Shown piece after piece: positions 1 to 9,298 of a stretch of DNA of 64,000 nucleotides. The stretch comes from Bacteroidaceae bacterium (lineage in GTDB: Bacteria; Bacteroidota; Bacteroidia; Bacteroidales; Bacteroidaceae): assembly GCA_017559845.1 (NCBI GenBank), contig JAFYQQ010000049.1, positions 33,275 to 97,274 on the forward strand, read 5' to 3'. Positions within the stretch are counted from its first letter, which is position 1. Each line of letters begins with the position of its first letter. The translations under genes and the position numbers were made by a program. The notes under the pieces were generated by a model, which searched no databases, was not told the DNA's origin, and saw only the letters and a program-made list of their open reading frames with translations.

Positions 1-2451
1 ATGGGAATTAAAAATGAATATGAACTTTTAACAAAAATACCCATGATTAATCTATTTACTATTATCACCACTGTCATTTTAATGGCATACGTCATATTCT
101 TATACCGTATTACGGGAAGAAACAGAAGTTCTGATAAACTTATTAGAGCCTTTGCTATAGTTGCCTTGTTAGGGGTGGCATATCATATATGGCTATTCAG
201 CATAATAATCGATGATAAATCAATACAGAATATCAATCCAATGTCTATATTGTTGTTTTCTGTACAATATTCTTTGGAAATGTTTTTGGCCAATACGATT
301 ATCATCAAAAATGAGGTGCAAACAATTTTGGGAGACAACCCCCTAATGTTCCATGTCTTCCTTACTTTATATGGGATGGCGGTATTGACGAGTGGCTTCT
401 CCATTTTCCATTTTCTTTCTCGGAGACTTTACAATTGGTTTTGGCTGACTTTCCATAAATCGTCAATCAAGACGCATATATTCATAGGTATCAATGATGC
501 GTCTCTCTGCTTGGCAGATGACATAATGAAGACGAATAAAGATGGGACTATAAAGGATGAAGAACAAATCGTTTTCATCGATCTCCCAGACCATCAAGAG
601 GGTCAGCTGCAAGGAATCTCAATTTGGGATATTATTGCACGTTTTTTCAAAGACAGCAAAGAAACAGAGAGACTGAGCAACTATGTTGTTCTCAAAGCCG
701 GTAAAGGTCTTGAAAAGATTACGAAATGGCTTAAGGAAGAGCAAAATAGGGTGTATATTTTATCTGACAGTCAGCCGCAAAATTTATCTATTCTTGAAAA
801 TTTATGGGAACATAAAGACAAGTGCGAATTTAAAAGCCAAATCTATTGCCATGCAAAGAAAGAGGGGCTGATAAATAGATATGACAGCATTACAGATGTG
901 GAGGATAGAGTTACGTTCATTGATTCATCCTATCTCTCAGTTGTGTCTCTGAAAAAGATTGATTCTGGCAAAATGCTTCCAGTGAGATTTGTAGATATCG
1001 CAGAAGACCCTGTTACTAAGAACAAGCTTGGCTATGTAACCTCAGCCTTCAATTGTGCGATTATCGGTTTTGGGGAAACCGGAAAAGAGGCGCTGAAGTT
1101 CCTATATGAATTTGGAGCATTCGCTAACAATGATAATGGTAAGGCTCCATTCAAATGCCATGTCTTCGACAACAATCTGGACAAAGAACTCGGAGAGTTA
1201 GGCATAGACCTTGCCACCTTGCAATCTCCTGCGGCAAAAGAACCGGAATTTGAGCTTCATTCCTGCGCCGTGGGGACAATAGAGTTCCGCTCAGAGATGT
1301 GCAGACTGATTAACGAATTGAACTACATTGTCATCTGTCTCGGAAATGACAACCTGAATGTTGAGACTGCTCTTAATGTCATTGAATGTGCTGCGATTGA
1401 AAGTAGAGATACAAATGACAAGTTCTGTATAGCTATCAAACAGATGAAGACGAGCAAACTGAATCAAGACACGTTGGACAATGCAAATAACGCATATGAC
1501 AATTGTATCCATACGTTTGGTCTGACGAAAAATATATGGAAAATGGATGTCATCAGCAACGAAGAAATGGACAATGATGCTCGTAGGTTCTATGAGTCTT
1601 ATTCGGAATTGAGCGATATATTTAACAAGGAATTAGGATATCCTCCTAATCCGAGTTGGGAAGAAAGAGAAGGGAGAGAAGGCGAAAGCATTAGAAGCAG
1701 GATCTACAAAAATAGGTGTGCTGCTCGGAGAAAGAAGGCTCAAGACTATTCTAATAGTTTGCATAAAGTTACAAAACAAGCTTTGTGTGAACCCTGTAAT
1801 AAGGAAGAATATTATAACGGACTTTCCCAAAAAATATATGATGTCAATCGGAATAAGGAAGGGGAAAAAGACAAAGAAGGAAAATTCCATTGTGAGGAAG
1901 ATAAAAATACGGTAACAATGAAGATATTGGAGCATCTGGCTGTTTGCGAACACCTCCGTTGGGAAGCTTCACACATGTTGATGGGGTATAGGCCAACAGA
2001 GGGAAATACCGAAGAATTAAAGAAACTACACTGTTGCATTAGACCATACAACGAGTTGGATGAGAAAACCAAACATTATGATTGGTTGGTGGTAAAGAAC
2101 TCTTTGGTGGCAATAGAGAATCAGAGTAAAGAATCTGTGCAAGCAGAAAATGACCAATATATTCCCAATCCGATATCTACGGATGATGTGACGTTGTCTC
2201 CCGAAATACTGGAACTCTCAGAGAAGATTGCCGAGAATGTACATGAGGTATGGGCACAATCCCGCATTGCAGAAGGATGGACGTATGGGCCACAACGTGA
2301 TGACACCAAGAAAGAACACCCTTGTCTTGTACCTTACAATGAACTGCCAGAGGTTGAAAAGGAGTATGATAGAAATACTTCGCAGGAAACGTTGAAAGTG
2401 ATAATGAAGTTGGGATTTCGCATTAAAAACGACATCTTTAGTGCTAACTAG
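1..2451 (+). CDS. Membrane protein with Rossmann/RCK-like domains and C-terminal RyR domains
   Basis: 816 aa. Four hydrophobic segments lie at about residues 16-36, 49-70, 81-102 and 115-139. A Rossmann-like start follows (THIFIGIND, about 158), then a second dinucleotide-type fold with the glycine motif IIGFGETGKEA (about 354-364) and VICLGND (about 444). This resembles tandem RCK/TrkA-N domains of ligand-gated ion transporters, but no TVGYG-type selectivity filter is visible. The C-terminus (about 740-808) matches the RyR domain pattern (HEVWAQSR, GWTYG, LVPYNELPEVEKEYDR). A degenerate second copy lies at about 640-700 (EHLRWEASHM, RPYNELDEKTKHYDW). RyR domains occur in ryanodine receptors and in some prokaryotic proteins. 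The gene begins at base 1, so the promoter and any upstream partner are not visible. The TIR gene follows 90 bp downstream on the same strand. The domain calls are fairly firm; sensing or gating is inference. Confidence 0.72.
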   Translation: MGIKNEYELLTKIPMINLFTIITTVILMAYVIFLYRITGRNRSSDKLIRAFAIVALLGVAYHIWLFSIIIDDKSIQNINPMSILLFSVQYSLEMFLANTIIIKNEVQTILGDNPLMFHVFLTLYGMAVLTSGFSIFHFLSRRLYNWFWLTFHKSSIKTHIFIGINDASLCLADDIMKTNKDGTIKDEEQIVFIDLPDHQEGQLQGISIWDIIARFFKDSKETERLSNYVVLKAGKGLEKITKWLKEEQNRVYILSDSQPQNLSILENLWEHKDKCEFKSQIYCHAKKEGLINRYDSITDVEDRVTFIDSSYLSVVSLKKIDSGKMLPVRFVDIAEDPVTKNKLGYVTSAFNCAIIGFGETGKEALKFLYEFGAFANNDNGKAPFKCHVFDNNLDKELGELGIDLATLQSPAAKEPEFELHSCAVGTIEFRSEMCRLINELNYIVICLGNDNLNVETALNVIECAAIESRDTNDKFCIAIKQMKTSKLNQDTLDNANNAYDNCIHTFGLTKNIWKMDVISNEEMDNDARRFYESYSELSDIFNKELGYPPNPSWEEREGREGESIRSRIYKNRCAARRKKAQDYSNSLHKVTKQALCEPCNKEEYYNGLSQKIYDVNRNKEGEKDKEGKFHCEEDKNTVTMKILEHLAVCEHLRWEASHMLMGYRPTEGNTEELKKLHCCIRPYNELDEKTKHYDWLVVKNSLVAIENQSKESVQAENDQYIPNPISTDDVTLSPEILELSEKIAENVHEVWAQSRIAEGWTYGPQRDDTKKEHPCLVPYNELPEVEKEYDRNTSQETLKVIMKLGFRIKNDIFSAN

Positions 2452-2541
2452 TAATGAAGCAAAAAGATAAGAGGGTTTCATGTGAATGTACTTAATGCTT
2501 ATCTCTCAACAATAGTATTATAAAGATTGAAATATCTAAAC

Positions 2542-5500
2542 ATGTCAGGTCATACATATCATATATTTATTAGCTATACACATAATGGTGGTCCCCGAAA
2601 GGAAAAATATCATAAATTTGATCGTGTATTGGTCTTCTTTAAAATATCAGAAAATTCAAGAGCAAGAAAATGGTGTAATCATTCTGCTGATTATTATACA
2701 GCTTGTGACTTGGAAAAGAAAATTCAAGGCTATAAATTTCCTAAGGATAAAAAACTGCTGGAAAAATACCCTCACATAAGTAACATTAAAACCATTAAAG
2801 TTTTTCGAGATGAAAATGAACTAGGTTTCGGAGAACTGACGGAGGAATTGAAAGATACAATTGCTAATAGTATACAGCAAGTAGTAATAGCATCTCCATA
2901 TTCTCGGCAGAAACCTTGGATAAATAAAGAAGTAGAATATTTTAGAGAAACCCATGCTGATATAAATAAAAGTATTCCATTTACAATCGACGGGATACCA
3001 TACGCAAAACAACGAAGACTTCCGTCGGAAGAAGAATGTTTACCAGACTATTTTCTTAAAGAGTTTGAGGAAAAGTGTCAAGATATGACATTAGAGGAAA
3101 AAGACAACTATGTTAGAATATTTCCAGACAAGCGAAGTGATGGAACAAACAAATCGGCGGTTAAAATTATAGCAAATGCATTTGACATTAAACCGTTTGA
3201 CGATTTATGGAAAGCAGAATGCCGCAGAAAGAATAGAAGAATTATTGGCCAAGTATTAGTGTTTCTATTTATTTGTTTATCCTTTTTATTGTTTTACAGT
3301 AGGTATTTTATGGTACATACGGAATATTATGTAAAAACTGTAGATAGATACGGAATTCCTGTAGGATTACACGAATTAAAGAAGGAAGAAACAGATAAAT
3401 ATATTTCTTATGTGAAAATCGAGCGGAAAAATCGTAAAATTATTAGTGCTGCAAATTATTCATCATTAGGAAAGCTCGGCACTGAATTTTTATCACAAGG
3501 AATACGGGAATTTACGGATTCTTATAATACAATCCGAAGATTTAGTTATAATAACAATACAGGAGAGTTAGAAAGTGTTTCTTATTATAATTCAAAGAAT
3601 GAATGTCTACGAAGATTGGTGTATCACTCTGATAGTTTAGCAGAGATACGTTATCCCTCCCAAAATGGTGGTTATGCACTAAATATAGTAAATTCAGAAA
3701 GAAATAGTACAAATTATAATACATTTGTTTATAGACTAAATGAGAGAGGAGAAATTAATGAATTATTTTTATTACATAATTCGAAAGATATAGAAATAAC
3801 AAAGGATACTCCTGCTATAAAATATGAAAGAGACAATTATGGACGAATCGTAAAAGTTACAGTATTAAATGATGCAATGTCATCATTGCTAGAACATAAT
3901 AATGTTGTGACTTGTATTGCTGAATATAATAATAATGGTTGTCAACGATTTGCGACTTATGGGTTAAATGGAGAAGCAAAAATAAATGAAGATTGGAGTT
4001 ATGTTACAGAAATTAGAGGGCAAGGATCTTATTGTATTGAATTCTTATACACAGATACTTTGGGGAATTTATGTAATACGATAAATGGAATAGCAAAGTC
4101 TGTTTCAGTAATAAACTCATATCCCAAATATAAAGAATGTATAACAACGTATTACGGAACGGACAATCAGCCTGTATGTGACAATTCGAATGTGTGTATT
4201 AAAGAATTTAAGGTATATAATAATGGTAAGGAGATTACACGTTTTTATGATAAAGCAAAGAAACCTGTACTTCATAAAGAAAACATGCACATGATGGTGT
4301 ATGAAGAATATAATGATTCAATAGTACAATCTTATTATGACGTAAACGGCAAACTTATAAACAATCCAGCATTAGGTTATGCTGTAAAAGTAACTTATTG
4401 GAAGAACAACATGTTTATAACAGAATATTATAATCAATACAGACAGCCATGTGGGAATATAGAGAATGGCATAGCAAAAAAAGAATCAGTATATAATTCA
4501 CTCAATCAAATAATTGAAGAACGTCATTATAATTCAAACGGTCAGTTATGGAGTGGTTATTTGGATGCAAAAGTTATAGAATATAAATATGATAAACAAG
4601 GTAATTTAGCAGAAGTTAGATACACTGATGGCTATGGAAATTTAGTAAATGCTATTGGCCAGAATCATGCTATTGTACGACAAAAATATGATGATAGGGG
4701 TTTCTGCTCAATGATATCTTTTTATGATGTGAAAGGAAAGAGATGTATGGGACCTGAAGGATTTTCATACATGTACAATGTGTATAATAATAAGGGTCTA
4801 TTAATACGTCAAACTAAATATAATGAAAAAGAAGAAACTCTCTTCCCAGCAGTGATAGAGCGTACTTATAATGAGAAAGGCAACATAAATAGTATAACAT
4901 ACAAAGACTCAAATGCGGTTCCAATAATTGGAGATGATGGTTTCTCGCAAGCTCAAATTAAATATTCAGACACTAGTGCAGATAATGCATTATCTATAAC
5001 TACGTCTTGTTATGGAACAGATGGTAATAAAATTAATAATAGATATGGAGTCCATTATGAAGAAATCATAAAAGACATTGATGGAAATATTCTTTCGTGC
5101 TTATATAGAGACACCAACGGTTTACCTGTTAAGAGCGGCAATGGATCCAAATACCTGTATGAATATGATAAACGTGGTTTTTGTACAAAGGAAGTATGTA
5201 TTGATGAAACTGTTATTCCAAGCTTTTCAGAATCTATAATGAGAAAATATAACTCATTTGGAGATTTAGAGGAAGAAGTCAATTACTGCGGGAATACATT
5301 TGTTTCAAAGACTAAATACCACAAGAATTATTTAGAATATTATAGTGAACAGTGGAATCTGGATGAGAACGATAGCCTCATTAATAATTCATCAGAAATT
5401 GCTATTGAGAGAATAGAATATACTTTAAATTATGAAATCAAACAAATTGCTTACTATAATAACAAACGGAATTTGTCGTTTAATAAAGAGTTCCAATTTG

Positions 5501-6501
5501 CTTATTGTAACGTAGACTATGAAAATCATCTGGTTAATTATTATGACGAGGATTCATTATTGATTCGTGTAGAATATGACAAAGGTGAAAAGAATGGTAT
5601 TATCCAAAGGTCTCCAAACAGATACGAGATTGAACGTTTAAACAAATACACAGAAATGATTACTTTTTATCAAAATGACACCGTTTCTCAAAACTTCATG
5701 GGTGATGGATGTGCAATTATTGTTAAGAAGAAAGATTATTTGGGAAGAATAATTGAATCAACTGGATACAATGAAAAATATAATCAATGCAACAATATAA
5801 ATGGCATTCATTCGACAAAAATAAAATATATAGAAAACTCCAACTTTATTGAAAGCATAGAATATAGGGATAGTTTAGGGTTACCTGCTGAAAATATCTT
5901 TCAAAGAGGTTTTAGGTACTTTAAGCGAAGAACTATAAGATTCTTACAACATGATAATATGAGCTATGAAGCTATGTTGAATAAAAATGGAGATTTGATT
6001 AGTACTGGATGGTATTCTAATCAACAACAACGTGTTCTTATGGGAATTGCATCATATCATATTATATATTATGATAATAGAAAACGTATAGATAAAGTAA
6101 TATATTATGATGCGGAAGAAGAAAAGATAATGTTGAATAATTATATTTCAGAAAGTAAGTATGTATATGAAGATGACTCAATGCTGCCTACACGAATAGA
6201 ACATTATAATGGATATGGCATGTTTTTAGGAACCGTCGTGATACAAATGAAAGATGATTGTTACTTATATCTTGAGGGACGTGATTCTTATGGGAATCCA
6301 TGTCCGGTAGATGGGGACTATAGGGAAATAGATATGGATACTGAAGAATATAATTGTAATCAAATTCAGCTTCTGGTGGAGGAAGATAAAGTGATAGAAA
6401 AAGTACTTTCCAAAGAAGGCCGATGGCTTATCCCAAATCAACAATCATTACTTCAATACCAATTATGTAGGCAGATATTCAAATTACCGCCTCTTTTCTG
6501 A
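2542..6501 (+). CDS. TIR-domain protein with one transmembrane helix and a long YD-like repeat region
   Basis: 1319 aa from ATG 2542; a TTG five codons earlier (2527) is the alternative start. The TIR domain spans about residues 5-150: YHIFISYTHN, then KVFRDENELG (about 87-95), IQQVVIASPYSR, and PWINKEVEYF with W126 and E130. That last motif aligns by eye with the SARM1 segment containing the NADase glutamate, so NAD+ cleavage is plausible. One transmembrane helix lies at about 233-253. From about 330 to 1235 the protein consists of degenerate 32-37-residue units of the form Y-[DN]-x2-G-x-[PL] ... Y-[DN]-x2-G-x(3-5)-Y, resembling YD/RHS- or MORN_2-like repeats. Topology would place the TIR on one side of the membrane and the repeats on the other. 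Base composition is far more AT-rich than the housekeeping genes. Likely a partner of the RyR protein upstream; the biological role is unknown. Confidence 0.75.
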   Translation: MSGHTYHIFISYTHNGGPRKEKYHKFDRVLVFFKISENSRARKWCNHSADYYTACDLEKKIQGYKFPKDKKLLEKYPHISNIKTIKVFRDENELGFGELTEELKDTIANSIQQVVIASPYSRQKPWINKEVEYFRETHADINKSIPFTIDGIPYAKQRRLPSEEECLPDYFLKEFEEKCQDMTLEEKDNYVRIFPDKRSDGTNKSAVKIIANAFDIKPFDDLWKAECRRKNRRIIGQVLVFLFICLSFLLFYSRYFMVHTEYYVKTVDRYGIPVGLHELKKEETDKYISYVKIERKNRKIISAANYSSLGKLGTEFLSQGIREFTDSYNTIRRFSYNNNTGELESVSYYNSKNECLRRLVYHSDSLAEIRYPSQNGGYALNIVNSERNSTNYNTFVYRLNERGEINELFLLHNSKDIEITKDTPAIKYERDNYGRIVKVTVLNDAMSSLLEHNNVVTCIAEYNNNGCQRFATYGLNGEAKINEDWSYVTEIRGQGSYCIEFLYTDTLGNLCNTINGIAKSVSVINSYPKYKECITTYYGTDNQPVCDNSNVCIKEFKVYNNGKEITRFYDKAKKPVLHKENMHMMVYEEYNDSIVQSYYDVNGKLINNPALGYAVKVTYWKNNMFITEYYNQYRQPCGNIENGIAKKESVYNSLNQIIEERHYNSNGQLWSGYLDAKVIEYKYDKQGNLAEVRYTDGYGNLVNAIGQNHAIVRQKYDDRGFCSMISFYDVKGKRCMGPEGFSYMYNVYNNKGLLIRQTKYNEKEETLFPAVIERTYNEKGNINSITYKDSNAVPIIGDDGFSQAQIKYSDTSADNALSITTSCYGTDGNKINNRYGVHYEEIIKDIDGNILSCLYRDTNGLPVKSGNGSKYLYEYDKRGFCTKEVCIDETVIPSFSESIMRKYNSFGDLEEEVNYCGNTFVSKTKYHKNYLEYYSEQWNLDENDSLINNSSEIAIERIEYTLNYEIKQIAYYNNKRNLSFNKEFQFAYCNVDYENHLVNYYDEDSLLIRVEYDKGEKNGIIQRSPNRYEIERLNKYTEMITFYQNDTVSQNFMGDGCAIIVKKKDYLGRIIESTGYNEKYNQCNNINGIHSTKIKYIENSNFIESIEYRDSLGLPAENIFQRGFRYFKRRTIRFLQHDNMSYEAMLNKNGDLISTGWYSNQQQRVLMGIASYHIIYYDNRKRIDKVIYYDAEEEKIMLNNYISESKYVYEDDSMLPTRIEHYNGYGMFLGTVVIQMKDDCYLYLEGRDSYGNPCPVDGDYREIDMDTEEYNCNQIQLLVEEDKVIEKVLSKEGRWLIPNQQSLLQYQLCRQIFKLPPLF

Positions 6502-6594
6502 ACTAGGTTGCCCAATTTGATGTACCATAATCTTAAGAAAGAATGTTGTTTATCTTGTTGGTGTTTAATGTTTTAGAAATTAAAAACTGTAAAG

Positions 6595-6625
6595 TTTGTC
6601 TTTTCGATTATTTGTTGTATCTTTA
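6595..6625 (+). promoter_or_regulatory. Bacteroidota-type promoter for the 121-aa gene
   Basis: TTTG at 6595-6598, a 19-nt spacer, then TATCTTTA at 6618-6625 (7 of 8 match to TAnnTTTG). It lies 62 bp before the next start codon. It suggests that gene has its own transcript rather than read-through from the TIR gene. Confidence 0.55.
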
Positions 6626-6687
6626 TATCAAATAATTAAGTATTTAGATATGAATAATGATAGAAAAAATCATTTAGGATAAAAATA

Positions 6688-7053
6688 ATGAGAACATTTG
6701 AATTTTTAAAAGACATATTTAACCTACATGGTAAATCAGTAGGTTGGGCTATTATTGAAGAGAAGGTCAAGTGCGGTGATAGCGAAGAAATTGTTTTAAA
6801 ACCTGGACTCGCAATCAAAGGTAGTCGCGTATATGTAGACTTGTTTGCCCGCCGATTGGTCTCCACAATAAAGTTGCCAGAGTTGGAACGTAATGTTTAT
6901 ATTGCCCGAAAAGAAAAGGCGGAGAATGGCATGATTGCTTTAGTGGCCAAGGATGGTATCGAAAAATCCTTGCTCCTCCCCAAAACATTTATTAATGACA
7001 TTTATAACGTGACGAGATATGGGGCATGGATGGAAGAACGTTTGTTGCTTTAA
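6688..7053 (+). CDS. Hypothetical 121-aa protein
   Basis: Not recognised. It is a 121-aa soluble protein with no signal peptide or transmembrane helix. The middle is rich in short beta-type stretches (EEIVLKPGLAIKG, RVYVDLFARRLV, MIALVAKDG) and the tail is aromatic and acidic (YGAWMEERLLL). The ATG at 6688 is the only sensible start and has a plausible promoter upstream. It is the last gene of the AT-rich left block and is 121 bp from the glycosyltransferase. It could be a third component of the RyR/TIR locus or an unrelated small gene. Confidence 0.55.
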   Translation: MRTFEFLKDIFNLHGKSVGWAIIEEKVKCGDSEEIVLKPGLAIKGSRVYVDLFARRLVSTIKLPELERNVYIARKEKAENGMIALVAKDGIEKSLLLPKTFINDIYNVTRYGAWMEERLLL

Positions 7054-7108
7054 CGCAAAAAGATGAGGCCTTAAAAATTTTTCGGCTTTTACCTTTGCGG
7101 CTTCAATG

Positions 7109-7140
7109 TTTGGTGTTTTCGCAGATAAGTTGTAACTTTG
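7109..7140 (+). promoter_or_regulatory. Promoter for the glycosyltransferase-radC-sufT-lpxH cluster
   Basis: TTTG at 7109-7112 and a perfect TAACTTTG at 7133-7140 with 20 nt between. It sits 34 bp upstream of the glycosyltransferase start. The four genes downstream are separated by 3-10 bp, consistent with one transcript. Confidence 0.7.
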
Positions 7141-7174
7141 AACTTAAATACCGCTATAAAGCACATATTAAGGA

Positions 7175-8275
7175 ATGAAATATTCACTGATAATACCTGT
7201 ATATAACCGCCCGGACGAGGTGGATGAACTGTTGCAAAGCATTGCCCTGCAGACCTATAAGGACATGGAGGTGATTGTGGTTGAGGACGGCTCGTCTGTC
7301 ACTTGTGCCGATGTGGTGCAGAAATATGCCAAGCATCTGGACCTGAAATATTTTCAGAAGCCTAATTCCGGGCCGGGACAGAGTCGCAACTACGGAGCGG
7401 AGCGCAGTCAGGGCGAATACCTGATTGTGCTTGACAGCGACTGTGTGTTGCCGCCCACTTATCTTGAAGAGATAGAGAAGGAACTTTCCGCTAACCCCTG
7501 TGCCGCTTTCGGTGGGCCGGACCGTGCGCATGAGTCCTTTACGCCCGTACAGAAAGCCATCAATTACAGCATGACCAGCTTTTTTACCACCGGTGGCATA
7601 CGCGGCGGAAAAAAGAAAATGGACAAGTTTTATCCCCGATCGTTCAACATGGGCATACAGGCCACGCTGTACCGCCAACTGGGTGGATTCACGGAAATGC
7701 GCTTTGGCGAGGACATAGACTTCAGCATCCGTATCTTCAAGAGCGGTGCTGCATGTCGTCTGTTCCCCAAAGCATGGGTGTGGCACAAACGTCGCACAGA
7801 TTTGAAGAAGTTTTTCAAACAAGTACACAATTCGGGCATTGCCCGCATCAACCTGTACAAAAGACATCCCGAATCCTTGAAACTGGTGCATTTGCTGCCG
7901 GCGGTGTTCACTTTGGGCACGGCATGTCTGCTTCTGCTGTTCATGGTAGGTCTCTTTCTTGCAGGAACTGGTGCTTTCGCCACCTGTAGGGCAGCCGATG
8001 CAGGAACCGAGTGCATTACCGGCCCAGCTACTGTGATGGCTTTTGGAGGAGTGCTCATGCTGCTTTCGCTTGCTCCTTTGTTGCTCTTTTCGCTCATAAT
8101 CTGTATTGACTCTGCCATGTTAAATCGCAGTTTGAAGATTGGTTTGTTGTCAGTGTTGGCGTCTTTTATCCAACTGTTGGGCTATGGCACAGGCTTCATC
8201 CGTGCCTGGTGGGCACGTTGTGTAATGGGTCGGAACGAGGAATTGCAGGCGTTCAAAAAGTCATTCTATAAATAA
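7175..8275 (+). CDS. Family 2 glycosyltransferase with C-terminal membrane segments
   Basis: 366 aa. A GT-A fold glycosyltransferase that moves a sugar from a nucleotide-sugar donor to an unknown acceptor, probably at the inner face of the cytoplasmic membrane. The N-terminus has the GT2 signature SLIIPVYNRPDE, the nucleotide-binding VVEDGS, the metal-binding DSDC (about 89-92) and the later acidic motif FGEDIDFSIRI (about 178-188). Three hydrophobic segments follow at about 240-265, 285-315 and 325-345. This arrangement is common in Bacteroidota GT2 proteins. It leads a tight cluster with radC, a SufT-like gene and lpxH. The LpxH neighbour hints at envelope glycan or lipid work, but the acceptor cannot be told from sequence. 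Confidence 0.85.
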   Translation: MKYSLIIPVYNRPDEVDELLQSIALQTYKDMEVIVVEDGSSVTCADVVQKYAKHLDLKYFQKPNSGPGQSRNYGAERSQGEYLIVLDSDCVLPPTYLEEIEKELSANPCAAFGGPDRAHESFTPVQKAINYSMTSFFTTGGIRGGKKKMDKFYPRSFNMGIQATLYRQLGGFTEMRFGEDIDFSIRIFKSGAACRLFPKAWVWHKRRTDLKKFFKQVHNSGIARINLYKRHPESLKLVHLLPAVFTLGTACLLLLFMVGLFLAGTGAFATCRAADAGTECITGPATVMAFGGVLMLLSLAPLLLFSLIICIDSAMLNRSLKIGLLSVLASFIQLLGYGTGFIRAWWARCVMGRNEELQAFKKSFYK

Positions 8276-8278
8276 TGT

Positions 8279-8968
8279 ATGACAGATAAACTCAACATAA
8301 ACCAGTGGGCCGTTGAGGATCGTCCCCGGGAAAAATTGCTTGCCCAAGGGGCGCGTGCGCTCAGTGATGCGGAATTGCTTGCCATACTCATAGGCAGCGG
8401 CAATGCCGATGAGAATGCGGTGGAGCTGATGCGACGCATCCTAAATGATTGCGGTGGCAGTTTGCAAACGCTGGGACGGATGAGGCTTGACGACTTTACC
8501 GCCTACAAGGGTGTGGGACCGGCCAAGGCCGTGTGTCTGATGGCGGCTTGCGAGTTGGGCAACCGGCGCATGAAGGAGCCTACGGAAAGAAAGCGGATTG
8601 AGAGCAGCCGGGACATTGCCGATTTTTTCCTGCCGATGCTGATGGAACTGCCTCACGAGGAATGTCATGTGATGATGTTGCGCAACAATTTGACGCTGAA
8701 GGGAACGTTTCTTGTAGGGCGTGGCGGAATTACAGAATCTGCGGTGGACATACGCCTCATTTTGGAAGCCGCGCTAAGGAATCAGTCGACGGCCATTGTG
8801 TTGTGTCACAACCATCCCAGCGGAAGCCTGACGCCGAGTACAATGGACAAAAACCTGACCCGCCAGCTTGCCGAGGCATGCAGGATTATGAATATCAGAC
8901 TTCTGGACCACGTTATCGTTTCGGATCAGGGGTATTTTAGTTTCAAGGACCAAGGACTAATGGATTAA
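8279..8968 (+). CDS. radC: RadC family JAMM-domain protein
   Basis: 229 aa, the normal length for RadC (YicR). The N-terminal part carries a helix-hairpin-helix-like region (YKGVGPAKAVCLMAA, about 79-93). The C-terminal JAB1/MPN domain has the metal-binding motif HNHPSGSLTPS, with the preceding acidic residues in RGGITESAVD. Members were once linked to DNA repair in E. coli, but their biochemical activity remains unclear. The start is 3 bp after the glycosyltransferase stop and the gene ends 5 bp before the SufT-like gene. Confidence 0.93.
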   Translation: MTDKLNINQWAVEDRPREKLLAQGARALSDAELLAILIGSGNADENAVELMRRILNDCGGSLQTLGRMRLDDFTAYKGVGPAKAVCLMAACELGNRRMKEPTERKRIESSRDIADFFLPMLMELPHEECHVMMLRNNLTLKGTFLVGRGGITESAVDIRLILEAALRNQSTAIVLCHNHPSGSLTPSTMDKNLTRQLAEACRIMNIRLLDHVIVSDQGYFSFKDQGLMD

Positions 8969-8973
8969 GATTT

Positions 8974-9288
8974 ATGGAACAACTACAAATGCAAGAACGA
9001 GTGATAGAAATGTTGCGTACCGTGTATGACCCGGAGATTCCGGTAAACGTGTACGACCTCGGACTCATTTACCGTATAGAATTGAATGACGACTGCACTG
9101 AACTGGCCGTGGACATGACGCTTACCGCGCCCAATTGTCCGGCGGCAGACTTCATTATGGAGGACGTGCGGCAGAAACTGGAAACCATAAGCGGACTGAC
9201 GCGTGTGGATGTGAATCTGGTGTTCGAACCCGAATGGGACAAGGACATGATGAGCGAGGAAGCCAAGTTGGAGTTGGGATTTATGTAA
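8974..9288 (+). CDS. MIP18/DUF59 family Fe-S assembly protein (SufT-like)
   Basis: 104 aa. Single-domain member of the MIP18 (DUF59) family, which helps mature iron-sulfur proteins. The hallmark stretch is YDPEIPVNVYDLGLIY near the N-terminus, and the conserved cysteine motif LTAPNCPAAD follows at about 50-60. It stands inside the lpxH cluster rather than a suf operon. SufT-like is the best family label; the client proteins are unknown. Confidence 0.87.
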   Translation: MEQLQMQERVIEMLRTVYDPEIPVNVYDLGLIYRIELNDDCTELAVDMTLTAPNCPAADFIMEDVRQKLETISGLTRVDVNLVFEPEWDKDMMSEEAKLELGFM

Positions 9289-9298
9289 GCGACTTTAA

